64,000 nt of DNA from Parabacteroides goldsteinii DSM 19448 = WAL 12034 (GTDB taxonomy: Bacteria > Bacteroidota > Bacteroidia > Bacteroidales > Tannerellaceae). A program made the translations under genes and the position numbers. The notes under the pieces were generated by a model. It was not told the DNA's origin, did not search any database, and was given only the letters and a program-made list of their open reading frames with translations. Positions 8,445 through 16,687 of this stretch are shown here, in pieces; within the stretch, counting starts at the first letter, position 1; each line of letters begins with the position of its first letter. The stretch is taken from NCBI RefSeq assembly GCF_000969835.1, contig NZ_KQ033914.1, forward strand, positions 257,909-321,908, given 5' to 3'.

Positions 8445-9704
8445 ATGAATGAAAATGTACTTGAAAAACTGAAAGTATTAGCAGAATCAGCTAAATATGA
8501 TGTATCCTGCGCGTCAAGCGGCACATCCCGTTCCGGAAAGAAAGGAATGATAGGCAGTGCGGCTGGCTGGGGTATTTGCCATAGTTTTGCGGAGGACGGA
8601 CGGTGTATTTCTTTGTTGAAGATTATGCTGACCAACAATTGCATGTATGATTGTGCCTACTGCATTAATCGCCGGAGCAATGATTTGCCGCGGGCTACGC
8701 TTTCGGTTACGGAGCTGGTCAATCTGACGATCGAGTTTTACCGGCGTAATTATATAGAAGGGCTTTTCCTCAGTTCAGGCGTGGTACGCAGTCCGGATTA
8801 TACGATGGAACGGTTGGTGCGCGTGATAAAAGATCTGCGTCTGGTTCATCGTTTCAACGGGTATATCCATATGAAAAGCATTCCCGGTGCCAGCCAGGAA
8901 TTGGTGAACGAAGCCGGTTTGTATGCCGACCGCCTGAGTGTGAATATCGAGATTCCCAACGAAAAAAGTTTGCAGGTGCTTGCACCGGAAAAAGACTTTA
9001 AAAGCGTCTTTGCCCCGATGCGTTATATCCAGCAGGGGGTATTACAGAGTGCAGAGGAACGGAAGCGTTTCCGTCATGCTCCGAGGTTTGCTCCCGCCGG
9101 ACAAAGTACGCAGATGATTGTCGGGGCGACTGCCGATACGGACAAGGATATTCTCCGCCTGTCATCGGCCCTGTATCAGCGTCCGACGATGAAACGTGTT
9201 TATTATTCCGGTTTCATTCCTGTGAACGATTATGATAACCGGCTGCCGGCATTGAAACAGCCGCCTCTGGTGCGGGAGAACCGTTTGTATCAGGCCGATT
9301 GGTTGTTGCGCTTTTATGAATTTAAAGTGGATGAGATCGTGAACGATGCTTATCCGGAACTCGATCTGGAGGTCGATCCGAAATTATCGTGGGCGTTGCG
9401 AAATCCGCATATGTTTCCGGTCGATATCAACAAAGCTGATTACGAGTTGCTTCTGCGCGTTCCCGGTATCGGGGTGAAATCGGCGAAAATGATCATCGTT
9501 TCCCGCCGTTACTCCCGTCTCGGGTCGGAGCAATTGAAGAAGATTGGGGTCGTGATGAAGAAAGCGCAATATTTCATTACCTGTCATGAACTGGCGATGC
9601 GGACGGTTAACGAACTGACGCCGGAGAATGTGCGCCACATCCTGATTCAAAAGAAGGGAAAACAATTTGACGACCGGCAACTAACATTTCAATTCCGGGA
9701 CTAA
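8445..9704 (+). CDS. Putative DNA modification/repair radical SAM protein
   Basis: 419 residues. The radical SAM [4Fe-4S] motif is CX3CX2C: C66, C70 and C73 in NNCMYDCAYC. An extra conserved cysteine-containing N-terminus (KYDVSCASSGTSR) precedes it. The C-terminal part has a helix-hairpin-helix motif (VDINKADYELLLRVPGIGVKSAK) that binds DNA backbone. This order matches the TIGR03916-type family, always paired with the small protein encoded next. The family is predicted to act on DNA with a 5'-deoxyadenosyl radical, comparable to spore photoproduct lyase, but the lesion or modification is not known. The partner gene starts 5 bp after the stop codon. Confidence 0.88.
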   Translation: MNENVLEKLKVLAESAKYDVSCASSGTSRSGKKGMIGSAAGWGICHSFAEDGRCISLLKIMLTNNCMYDCAYCINRRSNDLPRATLSVTELVNLTIEFYRRNYIEGLFLSSGVVRSPDYTMERLVRVIKDLRLVHRFNGYIHMKSIPGASQELVNEAGLYADRLSVNIEIPNEKSLQVLAPEKDFKSVFAPMRYIQQGVLQSAEERKRFRHAPRFAPAGQSTQMIVGATADTDKDILRLSSALYQRPTMKRVYYSGFIPVNDYDNRLPALKQPPLVRENRLYQADWLLRFYEFKVDEIVNDAYPELDLEVDPKLSWALRNPHMFPVDINKADYELLLRVPGIGVKSAKMIIVSRRYSRLGSEQLKKIGVVMKKAQYFITCHELAMRTVNELTPENVRHILIQKKGKQFDDRQLTFQFRD

Positions 9705-9709
9705 ACAAG

Positions 9710-10474
9710 ATGATTGCTTTTATATATGACAAAACTTTCGAGGGATTACTGACTGCCGTCTTCGACGCTTACGTCCGGAAGTCGTTTCCTGATGTGTTGC
9801 TGGCCGAAGGGGAACCGTTGCCTTTGTTCTGTGAGGAGACGGTGACAATCTGTTCCGACAAGCAAAAAGCCGACCGTGTCTGGAAAGGCCTTGAAAAGAA
9901 AATATCCAAACTCTCCCTTTCCGGACTGACAGTCTCCTGGTTGTCGGAGCTGCCGGAGATCGACATGCTTTTATTCCGCTATATCCGTAAGGCGATCGAC
10001 TATTCCAAGTCTATCGAGGTGAATTTCGGCGATCCTGATGTATTGCAGATGTCCAAAATATGGAAGAAGGTGAGTAATGAGCGTCTTCGTATCATGCAGT
10101 TTCTTCGTTTCCAGAAGGCGGTGGATGGTACCTATTTCTCGGCTGTCGAACCTATATATAATGTATTACCGCTTGTACTTCCTTATCTGAACGACCGTTT
10201 CGGTGACCAGAAATGGCTGATCTACGACATGCGCCGTGAATACGGATATTATTATGATCTGAAGGAAACGATCGAAGTTCGCTTTGAACAGAAGGAGGCA
10301 CATCTGCTTTCCGGTTTTCTGAGTGAGGAGCTGATGGATGAAAACGAAAAACTTTTCCAACAGATGTGGAAAGAATATTTTAAAACGATCGCGATAAAAG
10401 AAAGAATCAATCCGAAACTGCACCGGCAACATTTGCCGGTTCGTTTCTGGAAATATATGACGGAAAAGCAGTAG
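9710..10474 (+). CDS. Radical-SAM-associated DNA metabolism protein (TIGR03915/DUF4130 type)
   Basis: 254 residues, 5 bp downstream of the radical SAM gene and clearly in one operon. It begins MIAFIYDKTFEGLLTAVFDAY, the typical start of this family. The C-terminal ~160 residues (VSNERLRIMQFLRFQKAVDG through YFKTIAIKERINPKLHRQHL) resemble the DUF4130 domain, related to uracil-DNA-glycosylase-associated proteins. In other bacteria this partner is fused or adjacent to a UDG-like domain. Role: predicted partner in DNA repair or base modification; the reaction is unknown. Confidence 0.85.
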   Translation: MIAFIYDKTFEGLLTAVFDAYVRKSFPDVLLAEGEPLPLFCEETVTICSDKQKADRVWKGLEKKISKLSLSGLTVSWLSELPEIDMLLFRYIRKAIDYSKSIEVNFGDPDVLQMSKIWKKVSNERLRIMQFLRFQKAVDGTYFSAVEPIYNVLPLVLPYLNDRFGDQKWLIYDMRREYGYYYDLKETIEVRFEQKEAHLLSGFLSEELMDENEKLFQQMWKEYFKTIAIKERINPKLHRQHLPVRFWKYMTEKQ

Positions 10475-10500
10475 GAAAGTCCGAAAATGGCTTCGGCTTG

Positions 10501-10520
10501 TTTTCTCACTCGTGAGAAAA
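10501..10520. terminator. Bidirectional hairpin terminator
   Basis: TTTTCTCACTCGTGAGAAAA is a perfect inverted repeat between the convergent radical-SAM operon and aroE. The A/T flanks allow termination in both directions. Confidence 0.65.
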
Positions 10521-10540
10521 TGCCGGGCAGAGGAGTTGGG

Positions 10541-11281
10541 TTATTTTTGCCAGATCTCCCAGGCCGCAAAAGCCTGAAGCAGCAACATTTCGAGTCCGTT
10601 CTTAACGACAGCCCCTTTTTCTTTTCCTTTTTTCATGAAGAGCGTTTCATCCGGGTTATACAACAAATCATATAACAGATGATTTGGGGTGAGCAAATCG
10701 TATGGAATATCCGGACAACTGTTGACATTGGGGAACATTCCCAATGGGGTCGTATTGACGATGACGGTGTATTGCTCCATTGTTTTCGGAGTGATTTCGT
10801 CATAGGTAATACAAAATTCCTTCGGTTTGCGTGAAACCAGGGTTGCTCCGACACCCAGTTGCTTTAGTCCCTGGAATACGGCTTTGGAGGCACCGCCTGT
10901 CCCCAGGATCAATGCCTTCCGATGTGTTTCATTTAATAAAGGATCGATAGACTGTTTGAAGCCAATGATATCAGAGTTGTATCCTTTCAGTTTTTTACCG
11001 AAAAGGCCTTTTGTGAATTTGATAACGTTCACGGCTCCGATCAGGCGGGCGTCTTCATCCAGTTCGTCCAGATAAGGAATGACCTGTTCTTTGTAAGGAA
11101 TCGTTACATTCAGACCATTCAATTCGGGATTCTCTTTCAGTACATTTTTAATTTCCTTGATATTCGGAATCTCGAAATTCACATATTGGGCATCTATTTT
11201 TTCCGCTTCAAACTTCTGGTTGAAATAAGTTTTGGAAAACGAATGTCCGAGTGGGTATCCCAATAAACCATATTTCTGCAT
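10541..11281 (-). CDS. aroE: Shikimate dehydrogenase
   Basis: 246 residues. It starts MQKYGLLGYPLGHSFSKTYF with the shikimate-binding serines S14 and S16. NVTIPYKE gives catalytic K64, NSD gives D104, and GTGGASKAV is the NADP-binding glycine-rich loop. The enzyme reduces 3-dehydroshikimate to shikimate in aromatic amino acid synthesis. It is slightly short compared with E. coli AroE (272) but normal for Bacteroidetes. The start at 11281 is chosen because the upstream in-frame extension overlaps ubiE and has no similarity. It is probably co-transcribed behind phoH-purC-ubiE. Confidence 0.9.
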   Translation of the reverse strand: MQKYGLLGYPLGHSFSKTYFNQKFEAEKIDAQYVNFEIPNIKEIKNVLKENPELNGLNVTIPYKEQVIPYLDELDEDARLIGAVNVIKFTKGLFGKKLKGYNSDIIGFKQSIDPLLNETHRKALILGTGGASKAVFQGLKQLGVGATLVSRKPKEFCITYDEITPKTMEQYTVIVNTTPLGMFPNVNSCPDIPYDLLTPNHLLYDLLYNPDETLFMKKGKEKGAVVKNGLEMLLLQAFAAWEIWQK

Positions 11282-11300
11282 AACCTTTTCTAGTATTTGT

Positions 11301-12065
11301 TTATTTCGTAGGGGTGGTTCGCGAACCATCCTTACAACCTGTGTATAATGAACAAATTCCAAAGGTGAAGGTGCGTGCTTTCGCCTGGGCAAATCCCTGG
11401 CGGGCAAGCAATTCTTCCATGACCTTACCTTGAGGAACGACTTTGATGGATTCCGGAAGATAGCTGTAAGCGGCTTTCTCTTTTGAAAATAACCGGCCAA
11501 TAAATGGAATGATCGTTTTTGAATAAATAGGGTAGAGCTGTTTCATCGGGAAATGTTCCGGTGTGGAAAGTTCCAGAATCATGAGATGGCCGCCGGGTTT
11601 GAGTACCCGGAACATCTCGGCAATACCTTGTTCGATATTTTCAAAGTTACGTACTCCGAATGCGGCGGTAACGGCATCGAATGAATTATCCGGATAAGTG
11701 AGTGCCGTACAGTCCTGTTGTTCGAACGATATATACTCCGATAAACCGGCTTTCGCTACCTTTTCGCGTCCGACCTGCATCATGCCTTCTGAAATATCGG
11801 CCCCGATGATCCGGTTGGCTTTTAGTTTCCGGTGCATGGAAATGGCTAGGTCGCCCGTTCCGGTGGCAATATCCAGTATGGATTGCGGAGAAAAAGGCCG
11901 CAGGAAAGCAATGCCTTTCCTGCGCCATATTTTATCGATACCGAACGAGAGCGTATGGTTCAGTAGATCGTAAGTGCCTGCAATAGAGTCGAACATGCGT
12001 TTGACTTGCGTGCCCTTCTGTTCCTCCTGGTTGTAAGGTAAAATCTGTTCCGAACCGTACTTCAT
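11301..12065 (-). CDS. ubiE: Demethylmenaquinone methyltransferase
   Basis: 254 residues, class I SAM methyltransferase. Visible motifs are [22 protein letters not shown] at the N-terminus, the SAM-binding loop [13 protein letters not shown], and [20 protein letters not shown]. It makes menaquinone from demethylmenaquinone; menaquinone is the quinone of anaerobic Bacteroidales. Family members normally end near GICSLYTG. Here about ten extra residues ([11 protein letters not shown]) follow and are encoded by a palindromic repeat at 11309-11333, so the C-terminus seems to have been extended by a repeat insertion. Gene order phoH-purC-ubiE-aroE with gaps of 6-20 bp indicates an operon. Confidence 0.9.
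   Translation of the reverse strand: MKYGSEQILPYNQEEQKGTQVKRMFDSIAGTYDLLNHTLSFGIDKIWRRKGIAFLRPFSPQSILDIATGTGDLAISMHRKLKANRIIGADISEGMMQVGREKVAKAGLSEYISFEQQDCTALTYPDNSFDAVTAAFGVRNFENIEQGIAEMFRVLKPGGHLMILELSTPEHFPMKQLYPIYSKTIIPFIGRLFSKEKAAYSYLPESIKVVPQGKVMEELLARQGFAQAKARTFTFGICSLYTGCKDGSRTTPTK
11309..11333. repeat. Palindromic repeat (GGTTCGCGAACC core), copy 1
   Basis: GTAGGGGTGGTTCGCGAACCATCC is centred on the perfect palindrome GGTTCGCGAACC (11316-11327). A second copy is at 23142-23161. This copy lies inside the 3' end of ubiE. Confidence 0.6.
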
Positions 12066-12071
12066 ATATGC

Positions 12072-13028
12072 TTATTTATTGTTCAGATAATCGGTTACAT
12101 TTTTTTCGATGCGGGCCAACAGATTGTCTGTGTCGCCTTTTTCAAATTTCTCGCCGGTGATATGTTCGAAGAGTTCGATATAACGTTCGCTGATACCTTT
12201 AACGATAGCCGGAGTCATTTCCGGAACCTGCTGTCCGGCTTTGCCCTGGAAACCGTTGTCCATCAACCATTCGCGAACGAATTCTTTAGACAGCTGTTTC
12301 TGCGGTTCACCTTTGGCGAAACGGTCTTCATACCCTTCCGAGTAGAAATAGCGTGAAGAGTCGGGCGTATGGATTTCGTCGATCAGGTAGATCTTTCCAT
12401 CGCGGTGACCGAATTCATATTTTGTATCTACCAGGATCAGGCCGCGTTGTGCAGCGATTTCCGTACCACGTTTGAACAACTCCATGGTATATTTTTCAAG
12501 AACGGCGTAGTCTGCTTCAGAAACAAGTCCCTGTTTCAGGATTTCTTCTTTGGAGATGTCTTCGTCGTGAGCTCCGATAGCAGCTTTAGTTGTCGGAGTG
12601 ATGATCGGTTCGGGGAAACGCTGGTTTTCGCGCATTCCTTCCGGTAGTTTCACACCACAGATTTCACGTACACCGCTTTTGTAAGCACGCCATGCACTAC
12701 CGCAAAGGTAACCGCGTACGATCATTTCGACAGGGAAACCTTCGCACTGTACACCAACGGTAACCATTGGGTCCGGTGAAGCTAATTTCCAGTTTGGGCA
12801 AATGTCGGTGGTCGCGTCAAGGAATTTGGCAGCAATCTGGTTCAACATCTGGCCTTTGTAAGGAATACCTTCCGGCAATACTACGTCGAAAGCTGAGATA
12901 CGGTCGGTTGCGACCATCACCAATACTTCGTCATTGATATTGTACACATCGCGTACTTTACCATGATAGACACTTTTTTGTCCCGGGAAATTGTAATCTG
13001 TTCTAACTAACGCCTTCTTCATGACCAA
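12072..13028 (-). CDS. purC: Phosphoribosylaminoimidazole-succinocarboxamide synthase
   Basis: 318 residues, the long form found in Bacteroidetes and eukaryotes. Key stretches are [11 protein letters not shown] (ATP-binding glycine-rich loop), [43 protein letters not shown], and [11 protein letters not shown] followed by [14 protein letters not shown]. It joins CAIR and aspartate with ATP in purine synthesis. An ATG at 13022 is an alternative start two codons in. It sits between phoH and ubiE with 6-12 bp gaps. Confidence 0.93.
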   Translation of the reverse strand: MVMKKALVRTDYNFPGQKSVYHGKVRDVYNINDEVLVMVATDRISAFDVVLPEGIPYKGQMLNQIAAKFLDATTDICPNWKLASPDPMVTVGVQCEGFPVEMIVRGYLCGSAWRAYKSGVREICGVKLPEGMRENQRFPEPIITPTTKAAIGAHDEDISKEEILKQGLVSEADYAVLEKYTMELFKRGTEIAAQRGLILVDTKYEFGHRDGKIYLIDEIHTPDSSRYFYSEGYEDRFAKGEPQKQLSKEFVREWLMDNGFQGKAGQQVPEMTPAIVKGISERYIELFEHITGEKFEKGDTDNLLARIEKNVTDYLNNK

Positions 13029-13039
13029 TTTATTTTTGA

Positions 13040-14035
13040 TTATTTATCTGATAGTTTGTTGTTCTTTTCTATTTTTTTTGCAGCGGTTTCCGCTTTCTTT
13101 TTCTCATCGAATTTATCGTATGCTTCAACGATTCGCTGTACCAGCTTATGACGAACGATGTCTTTCTTGTCGAATTCCACCTTGCCTATTCCTTTGACAC
13201 CTTTCAGTATCTGCATCGCCTGCACAAGGCCGGAGGTCGCGGTAGGGGGAAGGTCGATCTGTGTCACGTCGCCGGTAATGATCATTTTAGCGTTCATACC
13301 CAAACGGGTGAGGAACATTTTGATCTGGTGCGTCGTTGTATTTTGTGCTTCATCAAGGATAATAACGGCATCGTTCAGCGTACGTCCGCGCATAAAAGCC
13401 AACGGGGCGATCTGAATCACGTTATTTTCCATGTACTCTTTGAGTTTGGCACCCGGAATCATATCCTGCAATGCATCGTACAGAGGTTGCAGGTACGGAT
13501 CGAGCTTATCTTTCATTTCTCCCGGAAGGAATCCCAGCTTTTCGCCGGCCTCTACAGCGGGACGGCTCAGGATAATCTTCCTTATTTCCTTATTCTTTAA
13601 CGCTTTCACTGCAAGAGCTATTGCAACGAATGTCTTACCTGTTCCGGCAGGGCCGGTAGCAAAGACCAGGTCGTTCTCTTCAAAAGCTTTTACGAGTATT
13701 TGTTGATTTTCGGTGCGGGCAACGATTGCCTTCCCGTTCATTCCGTGGATAATCAGGTTTTCCTGTTTGACGACTGTCGGAGTTTTTCCTTTGATAATGT
13801 CGAGGATGACATCTTCGCTCAGGGAGTTAAATTCCTCGCAGTATTTTTCTACTTCACGGATCTTCTTAAGGAACAGTTCGGATTCGTCTTCGTCTCCGAT
13901 TACTTTCATCACATTTCCGCGGGCAACGATGCGAAGCTTGGGAAACAGTGTTTTAATCAGCTGCATGTTCGCATTATTCACTCCGTAAAAAATAACCGGG
14001 TCCACACTTTCCAGAATATATATTCGTTCTATCAT
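13040..14035 (-). CDS. phoH: PhoH family ATPase
   Basis: 331 residues. An N-terminal KH-like region ([20 protein letters not shown]) is followed by the PhoH P-loop domain with Walker A GPAGTGKT (K134) and Walker [12 protein letters not shown], plus the arginine-rich [10 protein letters not shown] motif. PhoH proteins are cytoplasmic ATPases linked to RNA metabolism and phosphate or stress response. The exact role is unsettled. It appears to be the first gene of the leftward operon phoH-purC-ubiE-aroE. Confidence 0.92.
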   Translation of the reverse strand: MIERIYILESVDPVIFYGVNNANMQLIKTLFPKLRIVARGNVMKVIGDEDESELFLKKIREVEKYCEEFNSLSEDVILDIIKGKTPTVVKQENLIIHGMNGKAIVARTENQQILVKAFEENDLVFATGPAGTGKTFVAIALAVKALKNKEIRKIILSRPAVEAGEKLGFLPGEMKDKLDPYLQPLYDALQDMIPGAKLKEYMENNVIQIAPLAFMRGRTLNDAVIILDEAQNTTTHQIKMFLTRLGMNAKMIITGDVTQIDLPPTATSGLVQAMQILKGVKGIGKVEFDKKDIVRHKLVQRIVEAYDKFDEKKKAETAAKKIEKNNKLSDK

Positions 14036-14144
14036 CCGTTCTTTTCCTTGTCTTATTTTTTATGTTTTTATTCCCATTTGATTTAGGTACGCAAAATTAG
14101 CAATATTCTTTATCTCATGAATATATTCCTGTCTTTTTTTGATA

Positions 14145-14462
14145 TTACCGATGGAACATTTCTTTTAGCCGCCAGTTGTCCTGCCTGCAATCCCATATGG
14201 CATGTATCTCGATCAGGGTTGGACTGATGGTGTAAATCAGCTTGAAGTGTTTTTCGACAACCAGGGAGCGGAAATTCTGAGGAAATTCTTCCAATAAAGG
14301 TTCGGAAATTCCGGCATAGGGAAATGTCTTCAAAGGTTCAGCAGAATCAAGTAGCTTATTATATATGCGGATTGCAGATCTTTCACTTTTCTCGCTGTAA
14401 TATTCGTAAATGTCGTCAAGTAAGGCGATGGCTCGTGGTAACCACTTTAGTTTTATTTGCAT
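14145..14462 (-). CDS. Type II toxin, RelE/ParE superfamily
   Basis: 105 residues. The start MQIKLKWLPRAIALLDDIYEYYSEKS and the later FRSLVVEKHFKLIYTISPTLIEIHAIWDCRQDN match the RelE/ParE fold. In ParE toxins this fold poisons gyrase; in RelE toxins it cleaves mRNA on the ribosome. The W-D-x-R-Q-(D/N) end is typical of the ParE/YoeB-like branch in Bacteroidetes. The start codon overlaps the end of the antitoxin gene by 10 bp, which fits translational coupling. Confidence 0.85.
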   Translation of the reverse strand: MQIKLKWLPRAIALLDDIYEYYSEKSERSAIRIYNKLLDSAEPLKTFPYAGISEPLLEEFPQNFRSLVVEKHFKLIYTISPTLIEIHAIWDCRQDNWRLKEMFHR

Positions 14463-14695
14463 AATGGATGTCTTTTGCGTAATTCTTCTGTAGTCATTCC
14501 CAAGCCTTGTTTGGATTCTTCGATAGATTTCTTCAGCACCTCTTTCAGTTCCTCAACCGTCATTTGTGCCGGATATCTCTCCGTCTTCTTTTCTGCATGC
14601 TGGCTGATCAGCTTTTTGATCTTGTTCAGCAACTGCTCATCGTCGATTTTGGTGAGTTGTTCGATCAGTGAAAGTTTTAGTTCTAAAGTACTCAT
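14453..14695 (-). CDS. Antitoxin partner of the RelE/ParE-type toxin
   Basis: 80 residues beginning MSTLELKLSLIEQLTKIDDE at the ATG at 14695; the longer frame upstream is rejected because it crosses the promoter region. It is charged and helical with a flexible tail ending MTTEELRKRHPLCK, as expected for an antitoxin whose C-terminus wraps the toxin. A small addiction-type antidote gene directly upstream of the toxin is the normal arrangement. A leftward -7 box (CAAAAATA, 14723-14730 on the plus strand) lies 28 bp upstream. Confidence 0.82.
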   Translation of the reverse strand: MSTLELKLSLIEQLTKIDDEQLLNKIKKLISQHAEKKTERYPAQMTVEELKEVLKKSIEESKQGLGMTTEELRKRHPLCK

Positions 14696-14722
14696 ATTCT
14701 TATTAATTAATTGTGTTGACCA

Positions 14723-14730
14723 CAAAAATA
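14723..14730 (-). promoter_or_regulatory. -7 box for the toxin-antitoxin operon
   Basis: Plus-strand CAAAAATA reads TATTTTTG on the minus strand (TAnnTTTG), 28 bp before the antitoxin ATG. Confidence 0.5.
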
Positions 14731-14775
14731 GGTAATTCTTTTTGATCTTCATACAACAAAGTATTGTAATTTTCT

Positions 14776-14783
14776 TATTTTTG
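14776..14783 (+). promoter_or_regulatory. -7 box for the M15-like lipoprotein gene
   Basis: TATTTTTG matches TAnnTTTG, 21 bp before the ATG at 14805. Confidence 0.5.
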
Positions 14784-14804
14784 TCCTCCGTAAAATTGAA
14801 AAGG

Positions 14805-15455
14805 ATGAAAATAGCTATTAATGCAATTATATTGTTTTTTGTACTGGTGTCGACCAGTGTGTTCCCTTCCTGTAAAGAAAAACGTGGCGAGTTGAAAACC
14901 ATCTGGTATAACGGAAGTTATAATCGCGATTTTAACGATTTGAATGACGTCCAGCTGGCTGTCGCCCAAAAGATCGGAATAGAACCCATCAGTAACCGTG
15001 AAGATGCCGAACATGCTTCCAAAAAGATGCAGGAGATCAAAACCGGCGATTATTATGAAGTGGAAGAACTGAAACACTCTATCCCTTATCTGATTCCGGA
15101 AGCGGCAACCTTACTGGAAGATATCGGCCGTAATTTTCAGGACTCCCTTTATAATCTGAATGCATCTCTCTATAAAATAAAAGTAACCAGCGTTACCCGT
15201 ACGGTAGATGATGTGAAGAAACTGGGCAAACGCAATTACAATGCTTCCATGAACTCGGCTCACCGTTATGGTACAACCTTTGACGTTTCCTGGGTGCGTT
15301 ATACCAAGATCAATGAGAAAGATACCCTGAATATCGACAACGACCGCTTGAAAATGGTACTTGCGTCAGTGCTTCGTGACCTGAAAAGAGCAGACCGTTG
15401 TTATATAAAGCACGAACGCAAGCAAGGATGTTTCCATATTACAGTTCGTAAATAA
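14805..15455 (+). CDS. DUF5715/peptidase M15-like secreted protein
   Basis: 216 residues. The signal segment AINAIILFFVLVSTSVFPSC ends in a cysteine that may be a lipobox, so it is probably a lipoprotein. The C-terminal half carries SAHRYGTTFDVSW, which matches the metallopeptidase M15/VanY pattern SxHxxGxAxD, and ends with GCFHITVRK, which could supply the last zinc histidine. M15 enzymes cut D-Ala-D-Ala bonds in peptidoglycan. The family called DUF5715 in Bacteroidetes shares this motif; enzyme activity is inferred. The start at 14805 is chosen because it gives a clean signal peptide behind the -7 box. Confidence 0.72.
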   Translation: MKIAINAIILFFVLVSTSVFPSCKEKRGELKTIWYNGSYNRDFNDLNDVQLAVAQKIGIEPISNREDAEHASKKMQEIKTGDYYEVEELKHSIPYLIPEAATLLEDIGRNFQDSLYNLNASLYKIKVTSVTRTVDDVKKLGKRNYNASMNSAHRYGTTFDVSWVRYTKINEKDTLNIDNDRLKMVLASVLRDLKRADRCYIKHERKQGCFHITVRK

Positions 15456-15472
15456 ACTGTTATAGGGGTTTT

Positions 15473-15829
15473 TTACAGAATTTTCTCTTCGATGATCTTC
15501 TTCAACTCGTGTTTGGGCATAGTTCCCAGCATGAGTTCTTTGGTCCCGTCCGTTTTACAGATAAGAAGGGTAGGGATTGTGCGGATATTAAAGAGCGTTT
15601 CGAGATCTTCTTCTTTGTCTACATTCACTTTATAAATATCCAATCGTCCTTCATATGTTTGGGCGAACTCTTCCAGTATCGGGTCGAGACGTTTACAGTA
15701 ACCGCACCAGGGAGCCTGGAAATCTACGATACAAGGTTTGTCACCTACATATTTCCAGTCTTTCGGGGCAGCTTCGACGTTACCTATTTTTTGAATGAAT
15801 TCAGTCTTTGTTAGTTCTATCGGTTTCAT
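15473..15829 (-). CDS. Thioredoxin family protein
   Basis: 118 residues, with the active site WCGYC (C42, C45) in VDFQAPWCGYCKRLDPI and the cis-proline stretch RTIPTLLICK. There is no signal peptide, so it is cytoplasmic. The middle glycine-tyrosine of the active site is a variant of the common CGPC and shifts redox potential in related proteins. It is a single gene convergent with the M15-like gene; the two stop codons are 18 bp apart. Confidence 0.88.
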   Translation of the reverse strand: MKPIELTKTEFIQKIGNVEAAPKDWKYVGDKPCIVDFQAPWCGYCKRLDPILEEFAQTYEGRLDIYKVNVDKEEDLETLFNIRTIPTLLICKTDGTKELMLGTMPKHELKKIIEEKIL

Positions 15830-15932
15830 ATATTCATTGTTTTAATTGACAATGCAAAATTACATTCCTTCGGTGACTAACGGAATGGCAATATAACTTA
15901 TATTTTTGTCAATTTTTCCCAGGGGTATATCT

Positions 15933-16481
15933 TTACCGTTTCTCCGGCATATTACCGGCAGCCTTGGAGAGAAAAGATAAAACAACGTCTCTATGAGGAC
16001 TATTCAGTAACAGATAGATAAGCTCGGTAAACTTGACCGGGAGCATTTCCTTTTTCAGCTTTTTCTCCAGGTTATGGTATAGCTGGACGGCGTTGAAAAA
16101 GTTCCGGAAGACCTTTTGCCGGGGGATGATATATACTTTTTGTCTGGTAACAGGCGGTTGGTACAGACTCAAGGCGCTGATCACTTCCGGGAGTTTGAGA
16201 ATGCACTGTGCTGTCCATTGGTCGAAGAAGAAGGTAAATCCGGAATGATTCTGATCATTGGCTGATTCGGAAAAAGCGTATGTTCCCGGTGGGATAAGGG
16301 CTAATTCCCCTTCTTCAATGATCTGCTCGGAATCGCTGTTTTTCAAACATAACGTACCGGATACTGCATACACAATAGAATAATCAGTCAGGAAATTCCG
16401 GGTGTTTTCCTGAGAAGAAGATGTTGAAATGCGCATGCTTTCTAAAAGATCCGGCAAGATAAAGTTTTCCACTACCATCAT
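15933..16481 (-). CDS. AraC-type sensor domain protein lacking a DNA-binding domain
   Basis: 182 residues. The sequence reads as the N-terminal ligand-binding domain of an ExsA/AraC-like regulator: a cupin core (YAVSGTLCLKNSDSEQIIEEG and LALIPPGTYAF), then the helical linker KFTELIYLLLNSPHRDVVLSFL. In full-length relatives an AraC helix-turn-helix pair of ~100 residues follows this linker. Here the protein stops at NMPEKR, and the ~100 bp before the thioredoxin gene are too short to encode it. It is either a regulator truncated by a stop or deletion, or a free-standing sensor. No promoter or partner could be assigned. Confidence 0.55.
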   Translation of the reverse strand: MMVVENFILPDLLESMRISTSSSQENTRNFLTDYSIVYAVSGTLCLKNSDSEQIIEEGELALIPPGTYAFSESANDQNHSGFTFFFDQWTAQCILKLPEVISALSLYQPPVTRQKVYIIPRQKVFRNFFNAVQLYHNLEKKLKKEMLPVKFTELIYLLLNSPHRDVVLSFLSKAAGNMPEKR

Positions 16482-16687
16482 ATACCTCTGAGCCTCTGAC
16501 TCTTTTTTCGTGTATTACAGCTTAATCAATAATATAAAATCCTTACTAAAATAATAACAGGTCTACCATTTCATATACACCTGTTTTCTATAAATTCGAG
16601 ATAAAGATAAGCCTTTTCTTTAAAAAAACGATAAGAATGAGGTAGTTAGAATCTCTTTTTTTCTGACGGGAAGCCTGCTGGCCGCCC

